From the NCBI GenBank assembly GCA_031374735.1, contig JANMGQ010000010.1, forward strand, positions 62,001 to 126,000: 64,000 nt of DNA, in the 5' to 3' direction. This DNA comes from JABFRJ01 sp031374735 (GTDB lineage: Bacteria > Pseudomonadota > Alphaproteobacteria > Rhizobiales > Hyphomicrobiaceae). Below, piece by piece: positions 8,569 through 16,646 of the stretch. The translations under genes were made by a program, and so were the position numbers. The notes under the pieces are model-generated. The model had not been told where the DNA came from. It searched no databases and saw only the letters and a program-made list of their open reading frames with translations. Within the stretch, counting starts at the first letter, position 1. Every line of letters begins with the position of its first letter.

Positions 8569-9387
8569 ATGCCGCGACAGGGGGCTCGCTTGGGGTTGGG
8601 TTGGTTTTTTGGCGTCGCAGTGGCCTTTGTTGCGTTGCTCTTCGGCCCACGCCTAACGGCTGCCGACGAGTTGCTGCGCGTCGACGGCCGTGCCGTAAGG
8701 TGGGCGCCACCTTTGGCTGGGCAAACAACAGTGATCACCTATGCGGCCTTGACGCGGCCCTTCACGCTGCCAGACACCAAGAAGACCCTCAGTCCCGACA
8801 ATTGCGGCGCCATGGGGCCCTTCTCGGAGATCGTCGCGGGTTCAGATCATCTGACAGAGACAGCAGCGAGGACCGAGTTGCGTTCTGCCTTTGCGTCCTG
8901 GGAAAGCGTTGCCAGCATTCGCTTCATTGAAGTCGGCGACGACCAGCGTGCCGATATCCTCGTGGGCGCGATCACACGGTCGAGCGGACCGGCCTTCGCC
9001 AATCTCAGCCTTTTGGGTCAACATGGGGCACAGCCCGTTGCAAAGGCCCTGGGCGCTGTGAGGGGCAACATTGCCAAGGGGGCGCGCCCCCGCGGACGAG
9101 GCGATCCGATAGCGACGATTGAGCGGGCCTATGTCTGCCTCAATCCAAAACATCGGTGGAAAATCGGCTTCGACGGCAATTTCGACGTCTATGATCTGCG
9201 CCACACGTTCATGCACGAGATCGGCCACGCGATCGGCTTGGATCATCCCGGCAGTTCGGGCGCGATCATGGGATATCGCTACGACGAACAAGCCGACGGA
9301 TTGCAACGGTCGGACATTGCCGCGGCTCAGTCGCTCTATGGTTGCCCTCAGCAGTCCGAGTGTTTGAACGAGCCGCCGTTGCCCTGA
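8569..9387 (+). CDS. Exported matrixin-type zinc metalloprotease
   Basis: A 272-residue protein with an N-terminal hydrophobic export segment (residues ~10-30, then LTAADELL) and one metzincin domain. HEIGHAIGLDHPG near residue 215 is the full HExxHxxGxxH zinc site with catalytic Glu, followed by the Met-turn candidate IMGYRYDE. SAFASWESVASIRFIEV is the typical matrixin N-terminal strand region. Cysteines near the end (YGCPQQSEC) suggest a disulfide and a periplasmic or secreted location. The substrate is unknown. The neighbour downstream is convergent. Confidence 0.8.
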   Translation: MPRQGARLGLGWFFGVAVAFVALLFGPRLTAADELLRVDGRAVRWAPPLAGQTTVITYAALTRPFTLPDTKKTLSPDNCGAMGPFSEIVAGSDHLTETAARTELRSAFASWESVASIRFIEVGDDQRADILVGAITRSSGPAFANLSLLGQHGAQPVAKALGAVRGNIAKGARPRGRGDPIATIERAYVCLNPKHRWKIGFDGNFDVYDLRHTFMHEIGHAIGLDHPGSSGAIMGYRYDEQADGLQRSDIAAAQSLYGCPQQSECLNEPPLP

Positions 9388-9394
9388 CGACAGC

Positions 9395-9769
9395 TCATTG
9401 CTGCAGCCGAATAGCCTTGAGCGCGTTGATGAGCTGCGCGGGGCGGCACGGTTTCTGGATGAACAGCGCCTTCGGAAATGCGGCCTCTTGCTGTTTCAGC
9501 GAATAGCCTGACAACACAATGAATGGCACCCGTTTGGCGGCCAGCGCGATCGCCGCCGGACTTGAGCTGACGCCACCGAGGTTGGCATCGACGACGGCCG
9601 CGTCAATCGATGTCGTCTCGATGACGTGCAGCGCCTTCTCAAGCCTGCCCGCAACGCCGACCACATCGAACCCGGCATCTTCGAGCAGGTCCTGCAAATC
9701 AAGCGCGATCATCGGTTCGTCCTCGATGATGAGGATGCGCATGTCACGCTGGTGTTCAGAGTTGTGCAT
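9395..9769 (-). CDS. Single-domain response regulator (receiver only)
   Basis: A CheY-like receiver of about 115-124 residues: ILIIEDEPMIALDLQDLLED holds the acidic pocket, VVDANLGG the phospho-acceptor Asp, FIVLSGYS the Ser/Thr switch, and IQKPCRP the conserved Lys. No output domain. The first start (9769) overlaps the end of the kinase gene by 14 bases; MRILI at 9742 may be the true start. Position immediately after the HWE kinase argues that it is the kinase's phospho-acceptor, as for many HWE/HisKA_2 pairs. Confidence 0.85.
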   Translation of the reverse strand: MHNSEHQRDMRILIIEDEPMIALDLQDLLEDAGFDVVGVAGRLEKALHVIETTSIDAAVVDANLGGVSSSPAAIALAAKRVPFIVLSGYSLKQQEAAFPKALFIQKPCRPAQLINALKAIRLQQ

Positions 9770-12020
9770 GTGATGCGGGCGGCTCAGTGCGCCCCCTTTC
9801 GAGCGTGTCGGAGATCGGCGAAATCAGCGTCCAAGCAAGGCCGGTCGTGCGATAATCGATTTCAGCGGTGCCGTTGACGGATGCCTCAGCCATGGGGCCG
9901 ATGACTTTCTGCCCGAAGCCCTTGCGTGTCGGCTGATCGATCCGTGGGCCGCCTGTTTCGATCCAGCACATTTCAAACATGAGAGGTGCGACGGCGGTGA
10001 TCCGCCAGGAGATGTGCACGCGGCCTTCACCGGAAGACAATGCCCCATGCTTCCCGGCATTGGTGGCCAACTCGTGCAGAGCCATGCCGATACCCTGGGC
10101 CGCGGCCGGCGTCAGGCGAGCCGTCGGCCCATCGAAGATAACGCGCGTCCCCATCAGGTCCCTATAGTGGGACAACTGGGCCGCGACGAGATCGGAGACC
10201 TCAACGCCCTGCCATTCATTCTGCACCAGCAAATCCTGGCTGGCGGCAAGGCTGGCGATGCGTTCCGTCAACCGCGTCACGAAGGTCTGGGGATCGCCGT
10301 CACGCGCCGTTTGCCGCGCCACGGCTTGAACAACACCGAGCAGGTTCATGGAGCGATGATTGACTTCTCCCATGAGCAATTGGATTTTCTGCAAGGACTG
10401 TTTTCGCTCGGTGATGTCGGTGCCGGAGGGCACGAGAAAGGTCACCACGCCATTGATGTCGCGCACCGGCGCGAGCATGAAATCGGCATCAAAGCGCACG
10501 CCGCCCGCGCCCGCCGCGACCATGTCGTAGCGCACGGTCGCGCCTTTTGCGGAGCGCGCAATCGCGTCCCGCAGGCGGGCCGCCTCCGAGGGATCGTGGG
10601 ACCACCAGATCGTGTCCCAGAGTTTTTGCCCGATCACGTGCTCGCGCGACACACCAGCCACACTGAGGGCCGCCGTGTTGGCTTCGAGCAGCGTACCATC
10701 AAGGCTCACAAGACCTATAAAGGCCTGTGTGTTGTCGATAATGCTCCGCACATGGGCCTCTCGCTCGGCCACCTCGTCTAAAGCGTGCTTGCGCGCCGTA
10801 ATATCATTGAAATAGCAAACCACCCCATAGCTCGCATCCGCCAATGTCACGCGCTGAACCTCCCATTCATAGGTGAGTTCTACGCCGATGTCGGACCGCA
10901 GCGCAGTCAGCGACTCTGCGGAATAACGTTCCCCTGTCACCAACGTGTTCTTGAAGATCGCAGCCAATTCCTGGCCCAATTTCGGTCCCCAGACGATGTT
11001 GAGAACCTCATTGAAATCGCGACCGACCAATGGATTGACAGCCGCAAACACGGGCGCTGCGAGACGATTGACTTGCAGGACTCGGAATGCGGCATCGATC
11101 ACGTACACGCCACTGGGCGCCTGTTCGATCAGCGTCGAGAACAGCCGCGAGTTCTGCAAGGCGATGGCATCAGCCAGCTTTCTGTCAGTGATATCGCGGA
11201 TGTTACATTGGATGATCGCGTGACCGCCCTCGTCGTAGAGGTTCGCAACCACCTCCACGTCACGATGTTGTCCCGCATCGCTCTCAAGCGGCAGATCCTC
11301 GTAGCGGACGTGATGATCCGTGATCAACCGACGCACCATATCCTGGCTCATGGTGCGATCCTTGAGCAGCCCGATCTCGAACAGCTCCTTGCCGACAAGC
11401 TGATCGTGACTGTAACCGAGCAACCGCGTCATGAACGGGTTGGCATCAACGATCTTTGACGTCACGGGATCGACCAGCAGAACGCCGTCGTGCGCCGCTT
11501 CAAAGAGGCGCCGATACCGGATCTCTGATATCCGCAAGCGATCATCGGCTGCTTTCCGGTCCGTGATGTCACGTACGGCCAGCAAGCCCGACACAGCGCG
11601 GCTTTTCCCGGTTGCTGGATCAATCGAGAACTCAATCTGCTTGCGCGCCACCACCCACAAAGCGCGCCCGTCTTGACCGACAACACGGTGCTCGACCGCC
11701 ATGAAACCGCTCCCCGTCGGATCGAGGACAGCTTGGATCTGGATTGCCAAATCCGGCGCGCACGCGGGATGGAATCGGGCGTGAACTCTTTCCCTGTCGA
11801 TGGGCTCATCGGCGGGCAAGCCGAACAGCGACGCGGCAGTGGCGTCGAGCGTGATGCTGTTCTCCAGGTAGTTCATGGCACCAAGGCCAAAGCCCGCGAC
11901 CGAGATCCCGAGCTTTAGCTTGGCTTCACTCTGCAAATGGGCGGCCATCATCCGCGCATACTCTCGTTCATCAGTTGGCACGAGATGCTCCGAATGGCCG
12001 ATGCAGGTCTTCACGTTCAA
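9756..12020 (-). CDS. Four-PAS HWE-family sensor histidine kinase
   Basis: A 754-residue soluble kinase. Four PAS domains are visible at ~25-160, ~160-280, ~285-410 and ~415-540, each ending in a D-I-T-D/E/A-R-K segment. The C-terminal kinase core has GEVNHRSMNLLGVVQA (phospho-His ~556), HELATNAGKHGALS (N box) and WIETGGP, characters of the HWE/HisKA_2 class. No membrane segment, so the signal is likely cytoplasmic (redox, light or ligand). The start is written as TTG at 12020, overlapping the previous stop as TTGA; no strong ribosome site is seen and a start near residue 24 is possible. Confidence 0.88.
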   Translation of the reverse strand: MNVKTCIGHSEHLVPTDEREYARMMAAHLQSEAKLKLGISVAGFGLGAMNYLENSITLDATAASLFGLPADEPIDRERVHARFHPACAPDLAIQIQAVLDPTGSGFMAVEHRVVGQDGRALWVVARKQIEFSIDPATGKSRAVSGLLAVRDITDRKAADDRLRISEIRYRRLFEAAHDGVLLVDPVTSKIVDANPFMTRLLGYSHDQLVGKELFEIGLLKDRTMSQDMVRRLITDHHVRYEDLPLESDAGQHRDVEVVANLYDEGGHAIIQCNIRDITDRKLADAIALQNSRLFSTLIEQAPSGVYVIDAAFRVLQVNRLAAPVFAAVNPLVGRDFNEVLNIVWGPKLGQELAAIFKNTLVTGERYSAESLTALRSDIGVELTYEWEVQRVTLADASYGVVCYFNDITARKHALDEVAEREAHVRSIIDNTQAFIGLVSLDGTLLEANTAALSVAGVSREHVIGQKLWDTIWWSHDPSEAARLRDAIARSAKGATVRYDMVAAGAGGVRFDADFMLAPVRDINGVVTFLVPSGTDITERKQSLQKIQLLMGEVNHRSMNLLGVVQAVARQTARDGDPQTFVTRLTERIASLAASQDLLVQNEWQGVEVSDLVAAQLSHYRDLMGTRVIFDGPTARLTPAAAQGIGMALHELATNAGKHGALSSGEGRVHISWRITAVAPLMFEMCWIETGGPRIDQPTRKGFGQKVIGPMAEASVNGTAEIDYRTTGLAWTLISPISDTLERGRTEPPASHAQL

Positions 12021-12274
12021 GCGACCCGGCGCACGAGGCCGATGACCAAGAGGAGTGCGATTGCGCCGAGTGTCGCCGCAATGATCTGGCCGATGATGTC
12101 ACCGCCGGTGTAGAGGCCGAGCCGTGGCAAGAGCCAGCCACCGATAACCGCGCCGACGATGCCAACGGCAATGTTGCCGATCAGACCGTAGCCATATCCC
12201 TTGACGACGAGGCCGGCGAGGAAGCCAGCCACGGCGCCGATGAGGAGGAGGATGAGGAGTGCTTCGACTTGCAT
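12017..12274 (-). CDS. GlsB/YeaQ/YmgE-family membrane protein
   Basis: An 85-residue inner-membrane protein with three hydrophobic Gly-rich segments (LLILLLIGAVAGFLAGLVV, IGNIAVGIVGAVIGGWLLP, IIAATLGAIALLLVIGLV). This is the transglycosylase-associated/GlsB family, induced by acid and general stress in other bacteria; the biochemical role is unknown. Its stop overlaps the TTG start of the kinase gene, so the two are probably one transcript, an unusual link of a stress membrane protein to a sensor kinase. Confidence 0.85.
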   Translation of the reverse strand: MQVEALLILLLIGAVAGFLAGLVVKGYGYGLIGNIAVGIVGAVIGGWLLPRLGLYTGGDIIGQIIAATLGAIALLLVIGLVRRVA

Positions 12275-12323
12275 GGTGTGTTCCTTCAGAGTGACGTGAT
12301 GCGGAAATGATCGTCTGATGTCC

Positions 12324-12872
12324 CTACTTCTTGACCGGCTGACCCTTGGTCATATCTTCGATCTTCTTGGCGGCCTGCTCTTTAAGTTCATTGGCCTTGT
12401 CCGCGGTCTTGTGGCCGAGATCGACGGCCTTATCGCGGACAGCGTCCATGGTCGTCTTTTCGGTCGCGGTGAATGTTGGCGCGAGCTTCAGCGCGTCTTT
12501 GCTGGCTTTGAGCGTGATCGTGCGCGCGCCGTCGGCGCCGGAACTCATCGTCAGAGCAGTGAACGGCACTGCGATGATCTTCTCGCCCATGCCGAGGAAG
12601 CCGCCGACGCCGATCACGACGGTGCTGATGTTGCCAGCCTTGTCGAACATCAGATCGTTGATGTCGCCGACAGTCTGGCCCTCCGGATTTTTCACATTGG
12701 CGCCGAGGAAAACGCGCGCAAGCGACTGGTTGGCTGGCTGCGTGGTCACGAACTCAACGGCCGGGGGTGACGGCTGAGCGACCGGGGTTTGTGCAGCCGA
12801 ATTGGACATGAGCGTCATGGGGAATGCTCCAAGTGTGAGGGTTAGGGTGAGGACGTTGCGGATCTTCGACAC
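12324..12872 (-). CDS. Exported PRC-barrel protein with helical tail
   Basis: 182 residues: signal peptide (cleavage near NSAAQ, ~28), a PRC-barrel domain with FLGANVKNPEGQTVGDINDL and VVIGVGGFLGMGEKIIAVP, and a charged C-terminal helix rich in K, A and D (AVDLGHKTADKANELKEQAA) resembling CsbD or LEA-type helices. Such combined PRC and helical proteins are common in Rhizobiales stress loci. Ligand unknown. It sits between two other stress genes on the same strand. Confidence 0.78.
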   Translation of the reverse strand: MSKIRNVLTLTLTLGAFPMTLMSNSAAQTPVAQPSPPAVEFVTTQPANQSLARVFLGANVKNPEGQTVGDINDLMFDKAGNISTVVIGVGGFLGMGEKIIAVPFTALTMSSGADGARTITLKASKDALKLAPTFTATEKTTMDAVRDKAVDLGHKTADKANELKEQAAKKIEDMTKGQPVKK

Positions 12873-12899
12873 AGCTGTGCCTTTCGTTTCAGATTCGAT

Positions 12900-13403
12900 T
12901 TATTCGTCGCGGCATTGTTCGTAACGCTGACGCCAATACCTGCTGCCGGTCTCTCGTGCTTTGCGGCGCAGCCAGGAGCAGTCGCCGTGGTAGAAACCAT
13001 CGTAAAAGTAGAATGCGATCCCAGGTCCCCAAACGTAGCGTGTGCCACGACGGCGATCACCGTCGTTGCGCCGTCGATCACCTTCGCGGATGACGATGCG
13101 GTTCGGGGTTACGTCGCGCGGTCTCTGGACGATGCGCCCAGGACCTGGTCGGTCAGGCGTTGCGTTTGGCCGTGGTCCTGGCCCACGGTTAATCGTTGGC
13201 GAATTCGCGCGTGGTGGAGGGCTAGCTTCGCCGGGCGGGCTTGACCGATTGGCTCCACCAGGACCGTTGCCTCCGCCGGGCCCTTTGCCGTCCTTACCTT
13301 GAGCTTGGGCTGAAACACCAAAGGTTGGCACCGGTGTCGCCGGCGATGCAAGCAGTGCTGCTGCGGCGACGACGGACACGGCCATGAGACGACGAACAGT
13401 CAT
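12900..13403 (-). CDS. Secreted Gly/Pro/Arg-rich protein
   Basis: 167 residues with a signal peptide (MTVRRLMAVSVVAAAALLAS, cleavage near SAQAQ), a low-complexity Gly/Pro/Arg/Asn middle (residues ~35-120), and a compact aromatic C-terminal segment containing YFYDGFYHGDCSWL and YWRQRYEQC with two cysteines. That C-terminal pattern recurs in small exported proteins of Rhizobiales, but I know no function. Likely periplasmic or outer-surface. Confidence 0.6.
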   Translation of the reverse strand: MTVRRLMAVSVVAAAALLASPATPVPTFGVSAQAQGKDGKGPGGGNGPGGANRSSPPGEASPPPRANSPTINRGPGPRPNATPDRPGPGRIVQRPRDVTPNRIVIREGDRRRNDGDRRRGTRYVWGPGIAFYFYDGFYHGDCSWLRRKARETGSRYWRQRYEQCRDE

Positions 13404-13456
13404 TGGGTACTCCTAGAACAACGTGAAGTGAGTGCCCCAAGCGAGGGCACTCAGCC

Positions 13457-14026
13457 TTACGTACGGCGACGCATGCGTTCGATTTCGGCCTCGTTCGGCT
13501 GGTGTGCAGGCGCTGACGCATCGAAAGATTTCCAGCCGGTCTGCTCGTATTCCTGCCGACGCAAAACTGGATCGATTGGTGAATGGCGGTCGAGGATCGG
13601 CCGGATCTGATCCGTGGTCTTGTTGGTTTTCACGGTTACCAAAGTACCGCCCCGCCGAATGATCTCGGAGTAGACGTTCGCGTCACTCTCCGATGTACCC
13701 GCGTCCACCAGCGCGCCAATGAGCCCACCTGTGACCGAACCGGCGGCCACACCGGCTGCTGTCGCGGCAAGCCATCCAGCGGCGATGACCGATCCAAGAC
13801 CTGGAATTGTGAACATGCCGAGTCCGGCCATCAGACCGACGCCGCCGCCGACCGCAGCACCGATGCCAGCGCCTGCCGCTGCAGCGGACATCCCGTCTCG
13901 CTCTTCGCTGACGAATTGATTGGCGACAACGCTGATTTCAACAGGGGATACGCCCGACTGTTCGAGGTCCGCGACCGTGCGTTCTGCCTGGGCGTAGTTG
14001 TCAAAGGCTTTGCTAAAGGTTTGCAT
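13457..14026 (-). CDS. General stress protein 17M-like membrane protein
   Basis: 189 residues. The N-terminal 40 residues (AFDNYAQAERTVADLEQSGV) match the heat-induced/17M-like module that begins many stress-island proteins. A Gly/Ala-rich hydrophobic centre (residues ~48-110, AAAGAGIGAAVGGGVGLMAG) looks like paired glycine-zipper membrane helices. The C-terminal part repeats the ferredoxin-like half (SEIIRRGGTLVTVKTN). Function unknown; linked to general stress response by family and neighbours. Confidence 0.75.
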   Translation of the reverse strand: MQTFSKAFDNYAQAERTVADLEQSGVSPVEISVVANQFVSEERDGMSAAAAGAGIGAAVGGGVGLMAGLGMFTIPGLGSVIAAGWLAATAAGVAAGSVTGGLIGALVDAGTSESDANVYSEIIRRGGTLVTVKTNKTTDQIRPILDRHSPIDPVLRRQEYEQTGWKSFDASAPAHQPNEAEIERMRRRT

Positions 14027-14067
14027 TGTGAACGTCCTTTGTGTCGTCCGAATTGATGACGTGGGGC

Positions 14068-14265
14068 TTACTTGGATTGATCCTTGACCGCGTCTCGAAC
14101 CGCGTCCTTGGCTTTGCCGACGCCTTCACGAGCGGAACCCACGGCCTTATCGACGGTGCCGTCCCGCTCGAGTTTCTTGTTGCCGGTGAGGCGGCCGACG
14201 GTCTTCTCGATGCTGCCCTTGATTTTCTGGGCGGCGCCTTTGATGCGGTCTTTGTCCATGGTCAA
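14068..14265 (-). CDS. CsbD-family stress protein
   Basis: 65 residues beginning MTMDKDRIKGAAQKIKGSIE and continuing VGRLTGNKKLERDGTVDKAV, the canonical CsbD-like pattern. CsbD proteins are small, disordered-to-helical cytoplasmic proteins induced by general stress; molecular function unknown. The second ATG (14259) may be the true start. Same strand as the 17M-like gene and separated from it by 41 bases, so co-transcription is likely. Confidence 0.88.
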   Translation of the reverse strand: MTMDKDRIKGAAQKIKGSIEKTVGRLTGNKKLERDGTVDKAVGSAREGVGKAKDAVRDAVKDQSK

Positions 14266-14284
14266 TGTCCTTCTTGGTGTCGGT

Positions 14285-14530
14285 TCAATGCGGCTGGGTG
14301 TTGTCTAACGTCGCTGGCAGCACGCGGAGCAGTTGGGGTTCAACAGCGATCTCGATCGTCAGGGGTGCGCCATCATGCAGCCCGTCGAGGCCACCAATCC
14401 AAACGGCGAGTTCACCGAGGGTTGCGCCCCGCGCAAGGCGGAAGGAGTGAAATCCGTCTCCATACCGGACGGACACATGGTGGTTCCGAGGCGCCTCGAT
14501 GCGCAGATTGGACATGATGTTTCCAAACAT
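14285..14530 (-). CDS. Small protein of unknown function
   Basis: 76-81 residues; MSNLRIEA at 14515 may be the true start. The sequence (VSVRYGDGFHSFRLARGATL, then GELAVWIGGLDGLHDGAPLT) suggests a small beta-rich fold, not a membrane or exported protein. I do not recognise the family. A regulon motif lies ~127-140 bases upstream in the same orientation, and the CsbD gene follows 19 bases downstream, so this is probably the first gene of a stress operon running to 12.3 kb. Confidence 0.6.
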   Translation of the reverse strand: MFGNIMSNLRIEAPRNHHVSVRYGDGFHSFRLARGATLGELAVWIGGLDGLHDGAPLTIEIAVEPQLLRVLPATLDNTQPH

Positions 14531-14656
14531 TGAACGGGTGCAGTTTGAGCACCGATGGCGCGGGTAGCGATTGCGTCGGGCCTATAGTGATTGCTTCAGG
14601 GTTATGATGCAGGAGCAGAGCCCAACGCTTAAGTTATCAAAGCGTGCCCGCGTAGC

Positions 14657-14670
14657 CTCGGAATCTACTC
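14657..14670 (-). promoter_or_regulatory. Regulon motif, copy 4 (upstream of 14530 gene)
   Basis: Reads GAGTAGATTCCGAG on the minus strand, with a TTGATAACTT -10-like stretch ~31 bases downstream and the small stress gene beyond. Confidence 0.6.
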
Positions 14671-14691
14671 ACGCTCCATGAGGCTTGTAGG

Positions 14692-15093
14692 CTAGGCGTC
14701 GATGGCCTTCAGGATGTCCTCGTGTGACGCCTTGGTCAGGGTCTTGGCGATTTCGCGCGTCACGCGTGACACGACTTCTTTGTGCAGAAGGGGCCGCATT
14801 TGCCCAAGCGTCTGCGGATCGGCAATCAGGATGAGCGACGTGAACTCGTTGTTGTGCGCGCGTCGATACAGCTCATGCGCCAACTGCTTGGCGAACGTCG
14901 CTTCATCAGACTCCTGTTGCGACCGCTCCGGTGGGCCTTTGCCCGATGGCCCTTCGCTGTCGAGGTGCGTCGGGTGAAGAAAACCCTCCGCCACCAATGT
15001 CATTTTGTCGGCGTGCCCAGGAATGCGAAAGAAACGCGCCCCTGTGCCGTCAGCGACAACGATGAACGCCTTGTCGGGATGGATGGCAGACAT
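14692..15093 (-). CDS. Host-attachment family protein (BaeRF-like)
   Basis: 133 residues from ATG 15093, where AGGACAAG precedes the start; a longer form from 15123 has no ribosome site. The family (protein required for attachment to host cells, common in Rhizobiales) is recognised from FIVVADGTGARFFRI, the ERSQQESDEATFAKQLAHEL helix and SLILIADPQTLGQMRPLLHK. The fold relates to release-factor-like BaeRF domains; a direct attachment role was proposed in Agrobacterium but general function is unclear. Soluble. Regulon motif copy 5 lies ~111 bases upstream, pointing into the gene. Confidence 0.8.
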   Translation of the reverse strand: MSAIHPDKAFIVVADGTGARFFRIPGHADKMTLVAEGFLHPTHLDSEGPSGKGPPERSQQESDEATFAKQLAHELYRRAHNNEFTSLILIADPQTLGQMRPLLHKEVVSRVTREIAKTLTKASHEDILKAIDA

Positions 15094-15203
15094 GATCTTG
15101 TCCTGACTGTTTGGACACGGCACACCGCCGCGTCATCCGGGACTGCCCGGACTTTTGGTTCATTCAGCACCCATGAACCACGAAGTGCGTGTTCGGTTGG
15201 AGC

Positions 15204-15217
15204 CTCGGAATCTACCT
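15204..15217 (-). promoter_or_regulatory. Regulon motif, copy 5 (upstream of host-attachment gene)
   Basis: Reads AGGTAGATTCCGAG on the minus strand. It overlaps the stop codon of the FixJ-like gene by two bases, so it can serve only the downstream gene at 15093. Confidence 0.55.
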
Positions 15218-16295
15218 ATGCGGCGGACAGCGCGGTGTTCTGTGACGCAGGCAGCGGCAGCGTGGGTGCTTGCAGATCCGGCGTCGCCGCTGCGGCTGCC
15301 ACAGCCAGTCGAGCCAAAGCGGGCAGGGATTTGGCGCCAGTCCGCTTCATGATGGATGCGCGGTGGTTCTCGACCGTGCGCTGGCTGATACCGAGGTCCG
15401 CAGCGATGTTTTTGCTGGGCTGCCCGGCAAGAACCATGTCCATGATCTCGTGCTGGCGTGCCGTCAGCCCCGAAATCTGGGTTGCTGCATCCTGCTGCCA
15501 GCTCACCAACTGATGCTGGTCACGCGAATGCTCAACCGCGCGCGCGATGCATGCCAGCAAATCCTCCCGGCCGATCGGCTTTTCCATGAAATCAACCGCC
15601 CCGGCCTTCATGGCCTGTACGGCCATGGGCACGTCACTGTTACCGGTCATCATGATCGCCGGCATCGTGTGACCGGAATGCTGGATCTGCTGCAACAGCT
15701 CAATGCCACTCATGCCGGGCAGATACGCGTCAACCAAAAGGCACCCGTTCGTGCCATTGGGGCCGCACTTCAGGAACGCCTCGCAGGAGTCAAACTGATG
15801 AACAGCGTAGCCATCGTCCTCCAACACACCCGCGATCGCGTCGCGAACAGCAGCGTCGTCGTCCACGACAAACATGATCGTATCGCGCGGCATCTCCGTC
15901 TCGGCTTGCGCGTCCGGCTTGGACACGGAGGCAGCGCCATCAAAGTGCTTCTGTGGCGCCTGTCGATTCTGTGTGGCATCTCCAGCTGACGGCGCGTTTG
16001 AAGAACCATGCGCCAGATCGTGCACGATGGATGTCATGACGCCCAACGCTGCGTCCATCCTCGCAACCAGCTTCGCTGCACCTTCGCCTTGGACCGTTCG
16101 TGCAAGGATCGATTGCAGCAGAACGAGGGATTGTAGTGGCTGCCTCAGCCTGTGGCAGGCATCCTCCACGTCGCCCTGCTGTGGCGGGAGCGACACAGCA
16201 ATCTTGCTAGCAGCCCTCGGTAACGGCACAGCACCCGTGTCACCCTTTGATCCACGGCTGCCGCCAGCTCGTCGGGCTTGGTGTCCTGTTGGCAT
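15216..16295 (-). CDS. FixJ-like response regulator with HisKA-like N-terminal segment
   Basis: About 360 residues. N-terminal region: DACHRLRQPLQSLVLLQSI (~44-62) resembles the dimerisation/phospho-His helix of HisKA kinases with a histidine in place, but no ATP-binding domain follows. Then a receiver (MFVVDDDAAVRDAIAG ~140; phospho-Asp in LLVDAYLPG ~188; VDFMEKP Lys) and a LuxR/FixJ helix-turn-helix (LTARQHEIMDMVLAG, ISQRTVENHRASIMKR ~280-320). ATG 16295 is chosen; TTG 16373 would add 26 residues. As the only FixJ/LuxR-type regulator in the island it is the prime candidate to read the repeated motif. Confidence 0.82.
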   Translation of the reverse strand: MPTGHQARRAGGSRGSKGDTGAVPLPRAASKIAVSLPPQQGDVEDACHRLRQPLQSLVLLQSILARTVQGEGAAKLVARMDAALGVMTSIVHDLAHGSSNAPSAGDATQNRQAPQKHFDGAASVSKPDAQAETEMPRDTIMFVVDDDAAVRDAIAGVLEDDGYAVHQFDSCEAFLKCGPNGTNGCLLVDAYLPGMSGIELLQQIQHSGHTMPAIMMTGNSDVPMAVQAMKAGAVDFMEKPIGREDLLACIARAVEHSRDQHQLVSWQQDAATQISGLTARQHEIMDMVLAGQPSKNIAADLGISQRTVENHRASIMKRTGAKSLPALARLAVAAAAATPDLQAPTLPLPASQNTALSAA

Positions 16296-16432
16296 GATAC
16301 GCAGCCTTATGGTTGACACCCCTACGCTGCCTAACACGTCTGGCTTCATGAGATGCAGACAATTCGACGGCAATCGCGTTGCTCAACCAATGTCCGTGAC
16401 GGCGCCCACGCGTGACCACACATCCACGCAGT

Positions 16433-16446
16433 GAGTAGTTTCCGAG
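16433..16446 (+). promoter_or_regulatory. Regulon motif, copy 6 (upstream of AEHHE copy B)
   Basis: GAGTAGTTTCCGAG on the plus strand, a perfect consensus copy. CTAGATG lies at the same ~26-base distance as in copy 2. Confidence 0.6.
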
Positions 16447-16578
16447 TCTGTCCTGATCCGGCTCTATCGGCCTAGATGACATTGCCCGCTGATGTCCTTC
16501 CCAGCGGCTTCATTGGTGGTGTCTCCCTTCCCCCGAGGGTCAGCGCCAGCTTCCGTTAGCGGGTAGCAGCCAATGCGG

Positions 16579-16610
16579 CGGCCTCGGATCATCCCCCCGA
16601 TCCGAGGCCG
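16579..16610 (+). promoter_or_regulatory. Perfect 12-bp leader hairpin
   Basis: CGGCCTCGGATC (16579-16590) pairs with GATCCGAGGCCG (16599-16610) around an 8-base C-rich loop, 36 bases before the start codon. Stem sequence differs from the paralogous hairpin at 6073-6107 while position and perfection are kept. Confidence 0.55.
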
Positions 16611-16646
16611 TTCCTTCACTCAATCACGATCCTCAAGGAGTCTCCC

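Larger units (their letters stand above)
16296..16646. other. 350-bp divergent intergenic region
   Basis: Separates the FixJ-like gene (minus) from the second AEHHE gene (plus). It holds regulon motif copy 6 and the leader hairpin at 16579-16610. Apart from the hairpin stem it is clearly similar to the region before 6141, so it is a duplicated promoter region. Confidence 0.6.

Noticed and set aside
8159..8738. Two overlapping ~190-codon minus-strand frames before the metalloprotease
   Set aside because: No domain, poor start sites, and they overlap the signal peptide region of the protease gene.
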